NCBI RefSeq assembly: GCF_003268675.1
Contig: NZ_CP029378.1
Span: forward strand, 186,001-250,000
Length of the DNA stretch: 64,000 bases
From: Streptomyces bacillaris
GTDB taxonomy: Bacteria; Actinomycetota; Actinomycetes; Streptomycetales; Streptomycetaceae
Reading direction: 5' to 3'
Shown here: positions 27,396 through 36,553 of the stretch, piece by piece
Numbering within the stretch: the first letter of the stretch is position 1
Layout: every line of letters begins with the position of its first letter
Position numbers and translations under genes: made by a program
Notes under the pieces: model-generated
Seen by the model: only the letters and a program-made list of their open reading frames with translations
Database searches by the model: none
Told to the model about the DNA's origin: nothing

Positions 27396-28757
27396 ATGAC
27401 ACGCCCCGTCCGCGTCGCCATTGTCGGAGCCGGCCCCGCCGGTATCTACGCTGCGGACGCGCTGCTCAAATCCGAGGTCTGCCAGGACCCGGGTGTCTCG
27501 ATCGACCTGTTCGAGCGGATGCCCGCGCCCTTCGGCCTGATCCGCTACGGCGTGGCCCCCGACCACCCCCGGATCAAGGGCATCGTCAAGGCGCTGCACC
27601 AGGTGCTGGACAAGCCGCAGATCCGTCTCTTCGGCAATGTCAGCTACCCGAACGACATCGACCTGGACGACCTGCGCTCCTTCTACGACGCGGTGATCTT
27701 CTCCACCGGCGCCGAGGCCGACCGGGCGCTGGACATCCCCGGCATCGAGCTGGACGGCTCCTACGGCGCGGCCGAGTTCGTCTCCTGGTACGACGGCCAC
27801 CCCGAGGTCCCGCGCACCTGGCCGCTGACCGCCGAGAAGGTCGCGGTCCTCGGCGTCGGCAACGTGGCGCTGGACGTGGCCCGCGTGCTGGCCAAGACGG
27901 CGGACGAGCTGCTGCCGACCGAGATCCCGGACAACGTCTACCAGGGCCTCAAGGCGAACAAGGCGCTGGAGGTGCATGTGTTCGGGCGGCGTGGCCCGGC
28001 GCAGGCCAAGTTCAGCCCGATGGAGCTGCGAGAGCTGGACCACTCCCCCAACATCGAGGTCATCGTCAACCCCGAGGACATCGACTACGACGAGGGCTCC
28101 ATCGCCACCCGGCGGGAGAACAAGCAGGCCAACATGGTCGCGCAGACCCTGGAGAACTGGGCGATCCGCGATGTCGGCGACCGCCCGCACAAGCTCTTCC
28201 TGCACTTCTTCGAGTCCCCGGTCGAGATCCTCGGCGAGGACGGCAAGGTCACCGCGCTGCGTACCGAGCGCACCGAGCTGGACGGCACCGGCAACGTCCG
28301 GGGCACCGGCACGTTCACCGACTGGGAGATGCAGAGCGTCTACCGGGCCGTCGGCTACTACTCGGAGGAGCTGCCCAAGCTCCCCTTCGACGTGGCCTCC
28401 GGCACGGTCCCGCACGAGGCCGGACGCGTCATCTCCGGTGACGAGCACATGGCCTCGGTCTACGTCACCGGCTGGATCAAGCGCGGCCCGATCGGCCTCA
28501 TCGGCCACACCAAGGGCGACGCCAACGAGACGGTCGCCTGCCTCCTGGAGGACCGTGCCGCCGGCCGGCTGCCCGAGCCGACGACGCCCGCCCCGGAGGC
28601 TGTGGAGGCCTTCCTGGAGAGCCGGAACGTCCGCTACACGACGTGGGAGGGCTGGCACAAGCTGGACGCCCACGAGCAGGCGCTCGGCGCGGCCCAGGGC
28701 CGTGAGCGGATCAAGGTCGTGGAGCGCGAGGGCATGCTGGACGCCTCCGGCGCCTGA
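27396..28757 (+). CDS. FprA-type ferredoxin-NADP reductase
   Basis: 453 residues of the adrenodoxin-reductase family. FAD site VAIVGAGPAGIYAADALL at the N-terminus, then FGLIRYGVAPDHPRIKG, NADPH site VAVLGVGNVALDVARVL (~150), the FGRRGPAQAKFSPMELREL block and C-terminal GWIKRGPIGLIGHTKGDA. It passes electrons from NADPH to ferredoxins that serve P450s and other oxygenases. This is an intact paralogue of the frameshifted ferredoxin-fused enzyme at 2563-4214, but lacks the ferredoxin part. ATG 27396 begins the family-typical MTRPVRVAIVGAG. Confidence 0.93.
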   Translation: MTRPVRVAIVGAGPAGIYAADALLKSEVCQDPGVSIDLFERMPAPFGLIRYGVAPDHPRIKGIVKALHQVLDKPQIRLFGNVSYPNDIDLDDLRSFYDAVIFSTGAEADRALDIPGIELDGSYGAAEFVSWYDGHPEVPRTWPLTAEKVAVLGVGNVALDVARVLAKTADELLPTEIPDNVYQGLKANKALEVHVFGRRGPAQAKFSPMELRELDHSPNIEVIVNPEDIDYDEGSIATRRENKQANMVAQTLENWAIRDVGDRPHKLFLHFFESPVEILGEDGKVTALRTERTELDGTGNVRGTGTFTDWEMQSVYRAVGYYSEELPKLPFDVASGTVPHEAGRVISGDEHMASVYVTGWIKRGPIGLIGHTKGDANETVACLLEDRAAGRLPEPTTPAPEAVEAFLESRNVRYTTWEGWHKLDAHEQALGAAQGRERIKVVEREGMLDASGA

Positions 28758-28778
28758 TCCTTACGGGGCCGGTGCCCG

Positions 28779-31388
28779 TCAGGCCGGGTCCGGGGTGCTT
28801 CTCGCGCCACCGGGGCCCGGCCCGCGGAAGGTCCGCCACAGGTCGGGCGGGGCGGTGTCGCGGGACGGTGGCGGCGGCTTCTCCGGTGGGTGCGTCCAGC
28901 GGGCCGCCAGCAGGATCGCGATGTCGTCGGGGCGGTCCGTGGCCTGCCGGGCCTCCCCGATCACCCGGTTCGCCGTCTCGGCCAGCGGGGCGGAGCCGAC
29001 GCCCGCGATCGTGGCGCGCAGCCGTTCGATGCCCTCGTCGATGTCGGTCCCGGGGCGTTCGATGAGCCCGTCGGTGAAGAGGGCCAGCATGGCGCCGGGC
29101 GCGAGGGTCAGCTCGGTGACCGGGTAGGTCGCGTGCCCGTCGATGCCGAGCACAATGCCGCCGGGCAGGTCGAGCACCTCGGTCCGGCCGTCGGGGTGGC
29201 GCAGCACCGGCTGCGGGTGGCCCGCCCGTACGGCACGGGCCCGTCCGGTGAGCGGGTCGAGCACGATGTAGCAGCAGCTGGCGAACTGTCCCGGGTCGAG
29301 GTCGATGAGCAGCCGGTTGGTGCCGCTCACCACCTCCTGAGGATCGTGGTTGCTCAGGGCGAACGCCCGTACCGCACTGCGGAGTTGGCCCATGGTGGCG
29401 GCCGCCGACACGCCGTGCCCCTGGACGTCCCCGATGACCAGGGCGAGTTCGTGGCCGGTCTCGATGACGTCGTACCAGTCGCCGCCCACCTCCATGTCCT
29501 GGGTGCCGGAGAGATAGCGCCCGAGGGTGTCGACCCCCTCCGCCTCCGGCAGCCGGTGCGGCAGCAGGGCGTCCTGGAGCCCCCGGGCGAGCGCCGATTC
29601 GCTGTCGTACCGCTGCGCGCGTTGCAGGGCCTGGGCGATGAGCCCGGCGAGGGCGGTCAGGACGGTGCGCTCCTCCGGGCTGAACCCGCGCGGCCGGTCG
29701 AAGCCGAGGATGCACGAGCCGACGGGCCGCCCCGAGGCGATCAGCGGCAGGAACGCCCGCGCCCCGACGTCGGTCTCCATCGGGATGCCCGGGTAGGCGT
29801 CGGCCAGCCGCTGCATGGACTCGAAGAAGATCGGGCGCCCGGTGGTGAGGGTCTCCACACCCGGGATGGAGACGTCGAGCCCGACCCCGTCGAAGCGGTC
29901 GAGGAAGCCTTTGGGGAACCCCGTCTCCCAGGCGAGGTGGAGGTGACGCTCGCTCAGCAGGTAGATGGCGAGCTGCCGGCCGCCGAACGCGGGCAGCAGC
30001 TCCTCGGTGACGACGGCGGAGACCTGGCGGGCCGTGACCGCCTCGGTGAGCGCGATGGCCAGGGCGACCGGGCGGTAGAGCGCGGAGGAGCGGTCGGCGG
30101 TGGAGCCGATGCCCAGACCGGGCGCGGTGACGGAGCCGGGCGCGTACGCGGGCTGTTCGGTGGCCTGGAAGACCGCGCTCAGCCCGTCGTGGCCCGAGTA
30201 GAGGGAGACCGAGAGCCAGACGGAGGGGTCCCGCCGGGCGAGGAAGTGGACGGGTTCGTCGGAGATCAGGGCCGCCCGGCAGTGGTCCTCGTACGCCGGA
30301 TGCGCGAACCACGGCAGCACCTCCCACACGACATGGCCGACCAGCTCCGCCCGGGGGCGGTCGAGCAGCTCCTCCGCGAGCGCGTTGGCGTAGGTGATAC
30401 GGCCGATCCGGTCCAGCGAGACGATCCCCCGGGGCAGCCGGTCCGCCGCCTCCGCGATGACGGGCCCGGCGCCGAAGTCGACCACGAAGCCGGTCAGATG
30501 GCTCTCGGCACTCTCGCCGTCCGGGTGGGTCCAGCGGCCGGAGAGCTCCAGCAGGTGGTAGCGGCCGTCGGGGCCGCGCAGCCGCATCCGCCGCACCACC
30601 GGATCGGCGGACTCCACCGCCTGCCGGGCCAGCGCCCAGAGCCCGTACACATCCTCCGGTACGAGGCGTTCCGCGAGGGCGTCGACGGTGCCGGGGAAGT
30701 CCTCCGGTTCGGTGCCGAAGATCGCGCACAGGTCGTCGTCGGCGGTGAGGCCCCCGGAGTGCAGGTCCCAGTCGAAGCTGCCGACCCGCACGGGCGGTGC
30801 GGGGGCGGCGGGCAGCTGGACGGGGATCGGCTCTTTCTCCCAGGCGACGGGGAAGGACCGCGACTCCAGGTCCGCGAGCGCGGCCCCCAGTCGGCGGCCC
30901 AGGCGCATCAGCCGCTCCCCGACGGCGGGGGCGACCTCCTCGCCGGGGGTGGCGGGGCGCAGGATGGCCAGCACCCCCATGGTGCCGTTCGGGCCGGTGA
31001 CCGGGACCCAGAGCGAGCCGAAGGGGAACGGCAGCCCCGCCATCAGCTGCGGGAAGCGGCGCATGGCCTCCTCCGCGTCGGCGAGCAGCACGGGCCGCCC
31101 GGTGCGGTAGGCCTCGGAGACGGGGAACGGCCGGTTGACGTGCATCCGCCACCAGGGGCGGAACAGCGGCCCCGGCAGTCCGGCGAGCACGGCGAGGCGC
31201 AGCAGGCCGGGGGTCCCGGAGCGGAGGTAGACGCCGCCCGCGTACCCCTCGGCGGACTCGACGGCGCTCACGACTCCCTGCGCGAGTACGAGGGACAGCT
31301 CGTCCGGTACTCGGCCGCCGTGGTCTCCCCCGGCCGCGGCCCCGCTGCCGGGGAAGGGGGTGGGCCGGGTCGCATCGTGCCGGGTCAC
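28779..31388 (-). CDS. SpoIIE-family PP2C phosphatase with GAF and PAS sensors
   Basis: 869 residues, no membrane segment. Order: GAF (~25-180), two PAS-like domains (~200-320 and ~325-410), a second GAF (~440-610), and a PP2C/SpoIIE domain (~620-845) with EVGGDWYDVIE, VIGDVQGHGVSAAATM, ALFTDGLIERPG and DDIAILLA metal-binding Asp motifs. It probably dephosphorylates an anti-anti-sigma factor in a partner-switching pathway; partners are not in the window. GTG start at 31388. Convergent with the FprA gene, with 21 bp between stops. Confidence 0.9.
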   Translation of the reverse strand: MTRHDATRPTPFPGSGAAAGGDHGGRVPDELSLVLAQGVVSAVESAEGYAGGVYLRSGTPGLLRLAVLAGLPGPLFRPWWRMHVNRPFPVSEAYRTGRPVLLADAEEAMRRFPQLMAGLPFPFGSLWVPVTGPNGTMGVLAILRPATPGEEVAPAVGERLMRLGRRLGAALADLESRSFPVAWEKEPIPVQLPAAPAPPVRVGSFDWDLHSGGLTADDDLCAIFGTEPEDFPGTVDALAERLVPEDVYGLWALARQAVESADPVVRRMRLRGPDGRYHLLELSGRWTHPDGESAESHLTGFVVDFGAGPVIAEAADRLPRGIVSLDRIGRITYANALAEELLDRPRAELVGHVVWEVLPWFAHPAYEDHCRAALISDEPVHFLARRDPSVWLSVSLYSGHDGLSAVFQATEQPAYAPGSVTAPGLGIGSTADRSSALYRPVALAIALTEAVTARQVSAVVTEELLPAFGGRQLAIYLLSERHLHLAWETGFPKGFLDRFDGVGLDVSIPGVETLTTGRPIFFESMQRLADAYPGIPMETDVGARAFLPLIASGRPVGSCILGFDRPRGFSPEERTVLTALAGLIAQALQRAQRYDSESALARGLQDALLPHRLPEAEGVDTLGRYLSGTQDMEVGGDWYDVIETGHELALVIGDVQGHGVSAAATMGQLRSAVRAFALSNHDPQEVVSGTNRLLIDLDPGQFASCCYIVLDPLTGRARAVRAGHPQPVLRHPDGRTEVLDLPGGIVLGIDGHATYPVTELTLAPGAMLALFTDGLIERPGTDIDEGIERLRATIAGVGSAPLAETANRVIGEARQATDRPDDIAILLAARWTHPPEKPPPPSRDTAPPDLWRTFRGPGPGGARSTPDPA

Positions 31389-31426
31389 ACAGTCAGGATC
31401 CTCCAGGCCGGGTGGGCAGGCACGTC

Positions 31427-31462
31427 GGCGGACCGGCCGGGACCCCCTCCGGCCGGTCCGCC
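31427..31462. terminator. Terminator hairpin of the secreted protein gene
   Basis: Fourteen-base perfect arms (31427-31440 and 31449-31462) with an eight-base loop, between the secreted protein stop and the phosphatase start. Confidence 0.75.
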
Positions 31463-31485
31463 GCCCCTGTTCCGCCGTGCCCGGC

Positions 31486-32118
31486 TCAGTGCAGCTTGGC
31501 GACGGCGGTGGCGGTGGTCTTCTTGAACCCCTTCAGCGGGGCGCCGTCCAGGTCACCGAGCTGTCCCCACTCCAGGACGGTCACCGTGCGCCCGTCCCGG
31601 CCCACCGCGTGGAGGCCGATGTCGGTGGAGCCGACCTCCGGGTACGAGGTGTCGATGCTGTAGACGTACGCGCCCTCCTCCACGTTCACCCGCCCGTGGT
31701 ACTTGCTGACGCCCTCGATGCCCGGGTCCTGCTCCTTCATCCGCTCCAGGCAGGTGGCCAGCGCGGTCCGCAGCTCGGCGGCGAGCGCCTTCGCCTTCGC
31801 GGTGGTGGGCGCGACGGTGATCGTCTGGCGGGCCCCGGTGTCCAGCTCGGTACGGAAGTCCCGGTGGCGGGTGCCCGCGGCCGGGGTGGTGCCGGCCGTG
31901 CAGAAGGAACCGTCCTCGGGCAGCCCCTGCCGTACCGGACCGGCGGTCCAGGGGGTGTGGGAGGCGGGCCACTGCGCGGCGGAGAGGAACGCCGGGGCGG
32001 CGGGGGCGGTCCGCGCCGCGGGGGCCGCGGAGACGGGCGCCGTGGACAGCGCGGTGACGGCGAGGCCCGCGGCCGCGGTGGTCAGGAGGGCGGTGCGGAG
32101 CGTACGGGTGGTGCGCAT
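31486..32118 (-). CDS. Secreted protein of unknown function
   Basis: 210 residues. A classic signal peptide (MRTTRTLRTALLTTAAAGLAVTALSTAPVSA, cleaved after AxA ~31) is followed by a compact domain with two Cys (SFCTAG and ATCLERM) able to form one disulfide, and beta strands such as GAYVYSIDTSYP and GRTVTVLEWGQLG. The length and pattern resemble sensor-like extracytoplasmic proteins but I do not recognise the family. It is divergent from the XRE membrane protein, whose C-terminus is also outside the cell. Confidence 0.75.
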   Translation of the reverse strand: MRTTRTLRTALLTTAAAGLAVTALSTAPVSAAPAARTAPAAPAFLSAAQWPASHTPWTAGPVRQGLPEDGSFCTAGTTPAAGTRHRDFRTELDTGARQTITVAPTTAKAKALAAELRTALATCLERMKEQDPGIEGVSKYHGRVNVEEGAYVYSIDTSYPEVGSTDIGLHAVGRDGRTVTVLEWGQLGDLDGAPLKGFKKTTATAVAKLH

Positions 32119-32325
32119 GGTGGAACTCCCCGTTCAGGTGGTCGCGGTTGGTCGGGCGGCCGGATCGACCGGCACGGCAACAGACTGGGGCGGGCGCCGG
32201 GGCGCCGACAAGGACGACACGGGTTCCGGTCGGCACGGAACCGTCCCACCCCCGCTGACGTGGGTGTTCTCAAGGGGGTGGAACGCCCCTGGGACGGCCT
32301 GGGGAGGCCGGGAGGAGGCCGGCGG

Positions 32326-33525
32326 GTGTCGGACGAGGAGCGGGGCCCGGGCGGGGAGTACGCGCGCGAGGCGTTGGCGGAGCGGCTGCGCGGGCTGCGG
32401 GAGGGCTCCGGCCGGACGTACGCGTCGCTGGCCCGCCGGATCGGGGTGAGCGCATCGACGCTCCACCGCTACTGCACCGGGCAGACCGTACCGGCGGAGT
32501 TCGCCCCGGTGGAGCGGCTGGCCCGGCTGTGCGGCCGCACGCCCGAGGAGCGGGAGTCCCTGCACCGTCTGTGGCTGCGGGCGGACGCGGAACGGGTGGA
32601 GCGGATGGAGGCGGGGGCGGGCGTGGGGGCCGGGGCTGGGGCCGAGGCGCCCCTCGCCGGAGGCCCGCGCCCGCCCGGCGGCTCCGTGCCGCCCGCCGGT
32701 CCCGGGCGGCCTCCCGCCTCCGTACCGCCCGCCCCCACCCCCGTACACCGCGACGGGGATCCGCCCGCGCACGCCGGTGCACCGCCCTCCGCCCGCCGCT
32801 GGGCCCGGGCGCTCTCGGTGTGCGGTGCCGTCGCCGTGCTGGCGCTCGCCCTGACGGGGTCCCTGCCGGAGCGGTCCGAGGGGCGGGCGGCCGTGTCGGC
32901 ACCGCCCGCTCCTCCGTTCACCTGGACCAGTGACGATCACGTCTGGAAGTACGGCTGCGGGCACTCCTACCTGGTCGCCCGGCCCCCGGCCGCCGTCCCG
33001 CCGCCCCCGGCCGAGGCCGACGCGGAGGGCTGGGCGGCGGCGCTCGGCGCGGTGCACGCGGGTGAGACCGAGGTGCGGATCACCCTCCAGGGCAGGGACG
33101 AGCGGGCGGTGGTGCTGGAGGCGCTGCGGATCCGGGTGGTCGAGCGGCGGGCGCCGGCCGACGGACGGGTGCACCGGATGAGTTCCGGGTGCGGCGGGGC
33201 GCTCACACCACGGACGTTCGACGTCGATCTCGACCGGGAGCGGCCCGTGGCCCGGTCCGTGCCGGGCAACGACACGGGCGAACCGATCCCGGCGGTCTCC
33301 TTCCCGTACCGGGTCTCGGCCTCGGACCCCGAGGTCCTCCTCGTCACCGCGCGCGCCGCCCGGTGCGACTGCGACTGGGTGGCGGAGCTGCGGTGGAGCA
33401 GCGGGGGCCGGTCGGGCACGGTACGGATCGACGACGGCGGGCGCCCGTTCCGTACGAGCGGGGCGCCGGGGCGGCCCGTCCACGACTACGACCACGGGGC
33501 CGGGCGCTGGGTGGTCGGCCCGTAG
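32326..33525 (+). CDS. Membrane-anchored XRE-type regulator
   Basis: 399 residues. The N-terminal helix-turn-helix (~20-75) reads LAERLRGLREGSGRTYASLARRIGVSASTLHRYCTGQTVP. A long Pro/Gly/Ala-rich linker (~100-165) leads to one membrane helix (~177-197, ARALSVCGAVAVLALALTG) and an outer domain of ~190 residues with Cys pairs (YGCGHSYLV, SSGCGGA, ARCDCDW). GTG 32326 has an excellent GGAGGAGG ribosome site. The layout suggests a one-component transmembrane sensor. It diverges from the secreted protein gene. Confidence 0.8.
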   Translation: MSDEERGPGGEYAREALAERLRGLREGSGRTYASLARRIGVSASTLHRYCTGQTVPAEFAPVERLARLCGRTPEERESLHRLWLRADAERVERMEAGAGVGAGAGAEAPLAGGPRPPGGSVPPAGPGRPPASVPPAPTPVHRDGDPPAHAGAPPSARRWARALSVCGAVAVLALALTGSLPERSEGRAAVSAPPAPPFTWTSDDHVWKYGCGHSYLVARPPAAVPPPPAEADAEGWAAALGAVHAGETEVRITLQGRDERAVVLEALRIRVVERRAPADGRVHRMSSGCGGALTPRTFDVDLDRERPVARSVPGNDTGEPIPAVSFPYRVSASDPEVLLVTARAARCDCDWVAELRWSSGGRSGTVRIDDGGRPFRTSGAPGRPVHDYDHGAGRWVVGP

Positions 33526-33639
33526 ACGCACGTCGGGGCCGGTGCGGTGGCCGTACGGGGTGCGGGGCGGCCATCCTGGTGGGAGGCGGCCCGGACGGGG
33601 GAACCGGCCGGGCGGCCGACGCTCTCTGTGGAGGTGCCG

Positions 33640-34647
33640 ATGGACCCCGTCACCGCTCTGCGGCGGATCGCGTTCCTGCTGGAGCGCTCGCAGGCCGCCA
33701 CCTACCGGGTGAAGGCCTTCCGTACGGCCGCCGAGGTCGTGGCCGCGATGGAGCCCGGCGAGGCGGCCGATCGGGTGGCCGCCGGGACCCTGGAGCGGCT
33801 CTCCGGGATCGGCCCGCGGACGGCCCAGGTGATCCGGGAGGCCCAGGCGGGCGAGGTGCCCGGCTATCTGGAGCGGCTGGAGGAGGAGGCCGCAGCCGAA
33901 CCGCCGCCGGAGGCGGGCCGGAAGCTGCTCGCCCGGCTGCGGGGCGACTGCCACCTGCACTCGGACTGGTCCGACGGGGGCAGCCCGATCGTGGAGATGG
34001 GCCTCACGGCGGCGGAGCTGGGGCACGAGTGGGCGGTGCTCACCGACCATTCGCCCCGGCTGACGGTGGCGAACGGTCTCTCGCCCGAGCGGTTGCGGGA
34101 GCAGTTGGAGGTGGTGGAGCGGTTCAACGAGGAGTGGGCGCCGTTCCGGCTGCTGAGCGGGATCGAGTGCGACATCCTGCCCGACGGCTCGCTGGACCAG
34201 GAGCCGGAGCTGCTGGAACGGCTGGACGTGGTGGTGGTCTCCGTCCACTCCAAGCTGCGGATGGACCCGGCCCCGATGACCCGGCGCCTGGAGGCGGCCG
34301 TGCGCAACCCGCGGGCCAACGTCCTCGGCCACTGCACGGGCCGGCTGCTGTCGGGGCGCGGCAGGCCCGAGTCACGGTTCGACGCGGACCGGGTCTTCGC
34401 CGCGTGCGCCGAGGCGGGGACGGCGGTGGAGATCAACTGCCGGCCGGAGCGGCTGGACCCGCCCCGCCGCCTGCTGCGCCGGGCGGTCGAGGCGGGTGCC
34501 CTCGTCTCGATCGACACGGACGCGCACGCCCCCGGCCAGCTGGACTGGCAGCCGTACGGCTGCGCGCGGGCCGAGGAGTGCGACGTACCGGCGGACCGGG
34601 TGGTGACCACCTGGCCGGTGGAACGGCTGCTGGAGTGGGCGGCCTGA
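33640..34647 (+). CDS. PHP domain phosphoesterase with HhH N-terminus (PolX-like)
   Basis: 335 residues. The N-terminus (~1-75) is the pol-beta-like 8-kDa region with a helix-hairpin-helix (LERLSGIGPRTAQVIREAQAG). The PHP domain (~100-330) has the metal motifs GDCHLHSDWSDG, LTDHSP, SGIECDIL, SVHSK, LGHCTGR and SIDTDAHA. This is the layout of bacterial DNA polymerase X without the nucleotidyl-transferase domain, so it may be a repair 3' exonuclease/phosphatase. ATG 33640 follows GTGGAGGTG. Confidence 0.85.
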   Translation: MDPVTALRRIAFLLERSQAATYRVKAFRTAAEVVAAMEPGEAADRVAAGTLERLSGIGPRTAQVIREAQAGEVPGYLERLEEEAAAEPPPEAGRKLLARLRGDCHLHSDWSDGGSPIVEMGLTAAELGHEWAVLTDHSPRLTVANGLSPERLREQLEVVERFNEEWAPFRLLSGIECDILPDGSLDQEPELLERLDVVVVSVHSKLRMDPAPMTRRLEAAVRNPRANVLGHCTGRLLSGRGRPESRFDADRVFAACAEAGTAVEINCRPERLDPPRRLLRRAVEAGALVSIDTDAHAPGQLDWQPYGCARAEECDVPADRVVTTWPVERLLEWAA

Positions 34648-34662
34648 GCACCCCCACGCCCA

Positions 34663-34854
34663 TCACTTCTGCGGGTAGACGTCTCCGGCGGCCATGCCGC
34701 TCTGCTGCTCGCTCCGGTCCCGCATGGACCGGGACTTCTTCTCCAGCCGCTCGCGTTCCTGCGGGTCGCTCGCGCGTTCCGCGGCCTCCGCGAGCTGCTG
34801 GGCCTTCTCACGCATCTGCCGCGCCAGGTCGGCGGGTTCGTCGGAACCGCTCAT
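34663..34854 (-). CDS. Small charged helical protein (DUF6381-like)
   Basis: 63 residues, almost entirely charged helix (ARQMREKAQQLAEAAERASDPQERERLEKKSRSMRDRSEQQ), consistent with a coiled coil. A GAGGAG ribosome site precedes ATG 34854. DUF6381-type proteins are abundant in Streptomyces without known function. Convergent with the PHP gene. Confidence 0.65.
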   Translation of the reverse strand: MSGSDEPADLARQMREKAQQLAEAAERASDPQERERLEKKSRSMRDRSEQQSGMAAGDVYPQK

Positions 34855-35021
34855 CACCACTCCTCGGATTCTCGGGCCACATCGGTCCTTGTCGGGCTTC
34901 CTGTGCTCGCTCGAACAGCGGGAACCGCTGTCCTCAGCGAACCAGCGACCGGAGCCTTCCGCATCCCGCGCGCCCCGCCCGGACGGGTCACGTCCCGGCA
35001 GGCGTCACGTCCCGGAACGGG

Positions 35022-36233
35022 TCACGTCGCGGTCCGGCTCAGCCGCCGCACCAGCGCGCGTACCCGGGGGTGGCGTTCGTGGGCCTCGGACGAGCGCCGG
35101 TCCAGCTCCTCTCCGAGCCGCTTCGTCCGCTCTTCGATGTCCAGTTCGTCCAGCACCCGGTCGATCTCCGCCAGCAGGGCCCCGTGCAGCTGCCACTGGC
35201 GCGGGTGCTCCTGGACGTCCTCCAGGAGCAGGTCGGCCACCCGGTCCCGGGTGGCGCGGCTGCGGGCGAGCGCTTCTCCGAGCCGGTCCTCCGCCGCCTC
35301 GCCGTCGGCGGCGAGCGGGGTGGTGACGAGGACGGCGAAGGCCTCGATGGCGTCCGCGAGCTGGCCGAACAGCTCCTTCAGCAGCTCCGCCACATCCGCC
35401 GGGAAGAGCGTCTCCTCGGTGCGGGCCTTCGCCAGGTCGGTGAGGGTGCGGGAGAGGACGCGCAGCACGACCGCGCAGATCTCCAGGGTGTCGAGCCCGG
35501 TGCGCAGGACCACCCGGTTGAGCAGCCCATGTCTCACCCTCGGGTTGAGGGTGAGACTTTCCTCCGCCTGGCGGAGCGAGGCGTCGACCTCGACGATGTC
35601 GTGGTCCAGCCTGCGGGCTTCGTGGAGGCGGGCCGCCGCCTGCGGGACGGGGTTGTTGCCCGTCACCTCCTCGCCCATGCTGCGGAGCATGGTGCCCATC
35701 CGGCCCGCCAGGGAGGCGATCGAGGCGCCCGCCGACCCGACCCAGACGGGCGGGGCGAAGACCAGGTTGAACAGCAGCCCCACCACCGCCCCGATGAGCG
35801 TCTCCCAGACCCGGTCCCAGGCGGTGTCCGCGACCTGGGAGACGCCGAGCACGAGCATCGCGCTGATCGCCACCTCGGGGACGAACTCGTTGACCCGCAC
35901 CAGCCGCCCGATCAGCAGCGAGGTGAAGATGGTCAGCCCGAGGCTCCACCAGCTGAGCCCCACCAGGGAGCTGAAGGCGATGGCGATGAGGACGCCGACG
36001 ACGACGGAGTTCACCCGGCGGATGCCGGTGGTGAGGGTCGCGTACAGGGTGACCTGGACGACCAGGAGCGCGGTGAGGGGTGCGGTCAGCGGGGCCGGTT
36101 CGGGCAGGGCCCAGACGGCCACGGAATAGGCGATGACGGCGGCCGCGGTCGAGCGCAGCGTCTGCACCCCCGCCGGTTCGGTGGTGCGCTGCACGAGTTT
36201 GACGACGGGTGCGGGTGCGGAAACTGCGGGCAT
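35022..36233 (-). CDS. FUSC/aromatic acid exporter family membrane protein
   Basis: 403 residues. Five to six membrane helices at the N-terminus (~27-165, with PLTALLVVQVTLYATLTTGIRRV and GALVGLLFNLVFAPP) precede a ~230-residue cytoplasmic helical domain with long charged helices. This is the ArAE/FUSC half-protein layout, which works as a dimer and is tied to export of aromatic acids. Substrate unknown. A perfect 11-bp inverted repeat lies within the coding sequence at 35531-35557. Confidence 0.85.
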   Translation of the reverse strand: MPAVSAPAPVVKLVQRTTEPAGVQTLRSTAAAVIAYSVAVWALPEPAPLTAPLTALLVVQVTLYATLTTGIRRVNSVVVGVLIAIAFSSLVGLSWWSLGLTIFTSLLIGRLVRVNEFVPEVAISAMLVLGVSQVADTAWDRVWETLIGAVVGLLFNLVFAPPVWVGSAGASIASLAGRMGTMLRSMGEEVTGNNPVPQAAARLHEARRLDHDIVEVDASLRQAEESLTLNPRVRHGLLNRVVLRTGLDTLEICAVVLRVLSRTLTDLAKARTEETLFPADVAELLKELFGQLADAIEAFAVLVTTPLAADGEAAEDRLGEALARSRATRDRVADLLLEDVQEHPRQWQLHGALLAEIDRVLDELDIEERTKRLGEELDRRSSEAHERHPRVRALVRRLSRTAT

Positions 36234-36370
36234 TCCTTGACGGTGCCCCGTTTTCGCCGCGCCCAGCGTTCTGCGGACGGGGTGCCTCCGTACGGCCCCG
36301 TACCGGTGGCGGGGCGGCGGCCGGGCCGGTACGGCGTGCGCCGGGGCGCGGACGGAGAGAGGCTGGAGTC

Positions 36371-36553
36371 ATGGCTGTTCTGCTGAATCCCCCAGGAGAG
36401 ACGCCCCCCGCCGAGGGCTCGATCGGCGAGGCCCATGAGGAGCGTCCGGACGGCGGTGTCTGGGAGCACCCGGCCGTCTGGATCGGCCTCATCGTGCTCG
36501 GTGCGCTGCTGGTCGCCGGGTTCTTCGTCGCGCGGGTCTTCGGGCTGGCATGA
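36371..36553 (+). CDS. Small single-span membrane protein (DUF6480-like)
   Basis: 60 residues. A Pro/Glu-rich N-terminus (LNPPGETPPAEGS) precedes one helix (~36-58, VWIGLIVLGALLVAGFFVARVFGLA). It is the DUF6480-type pattern. Its stop overlaps the next gene's start as ATGA, so it is translationally coupled with an HhH DNA-repair-type protein. Confidence 0.7.
   Translation: MAVLLNPPGETPPAEGSIGEAHEERPDGGVWEHPAVWIGLIVLGALLVAGFFVARVFGLA

Noticed and set aside
28890..31526. 878-codon plus-strand ORF opposite the phosphatase
   Set aside because: Antisense shadow of a clear GAF/PAS/PP2C gene.
33189..36386. 1065-codon plus-strand ORF across the PHP and FUSC genes
   Set aside because: A GC-bias shadow: Arg/Gly/Ala/Pro-rich with no domain, and it overlaps several well-supported genes.
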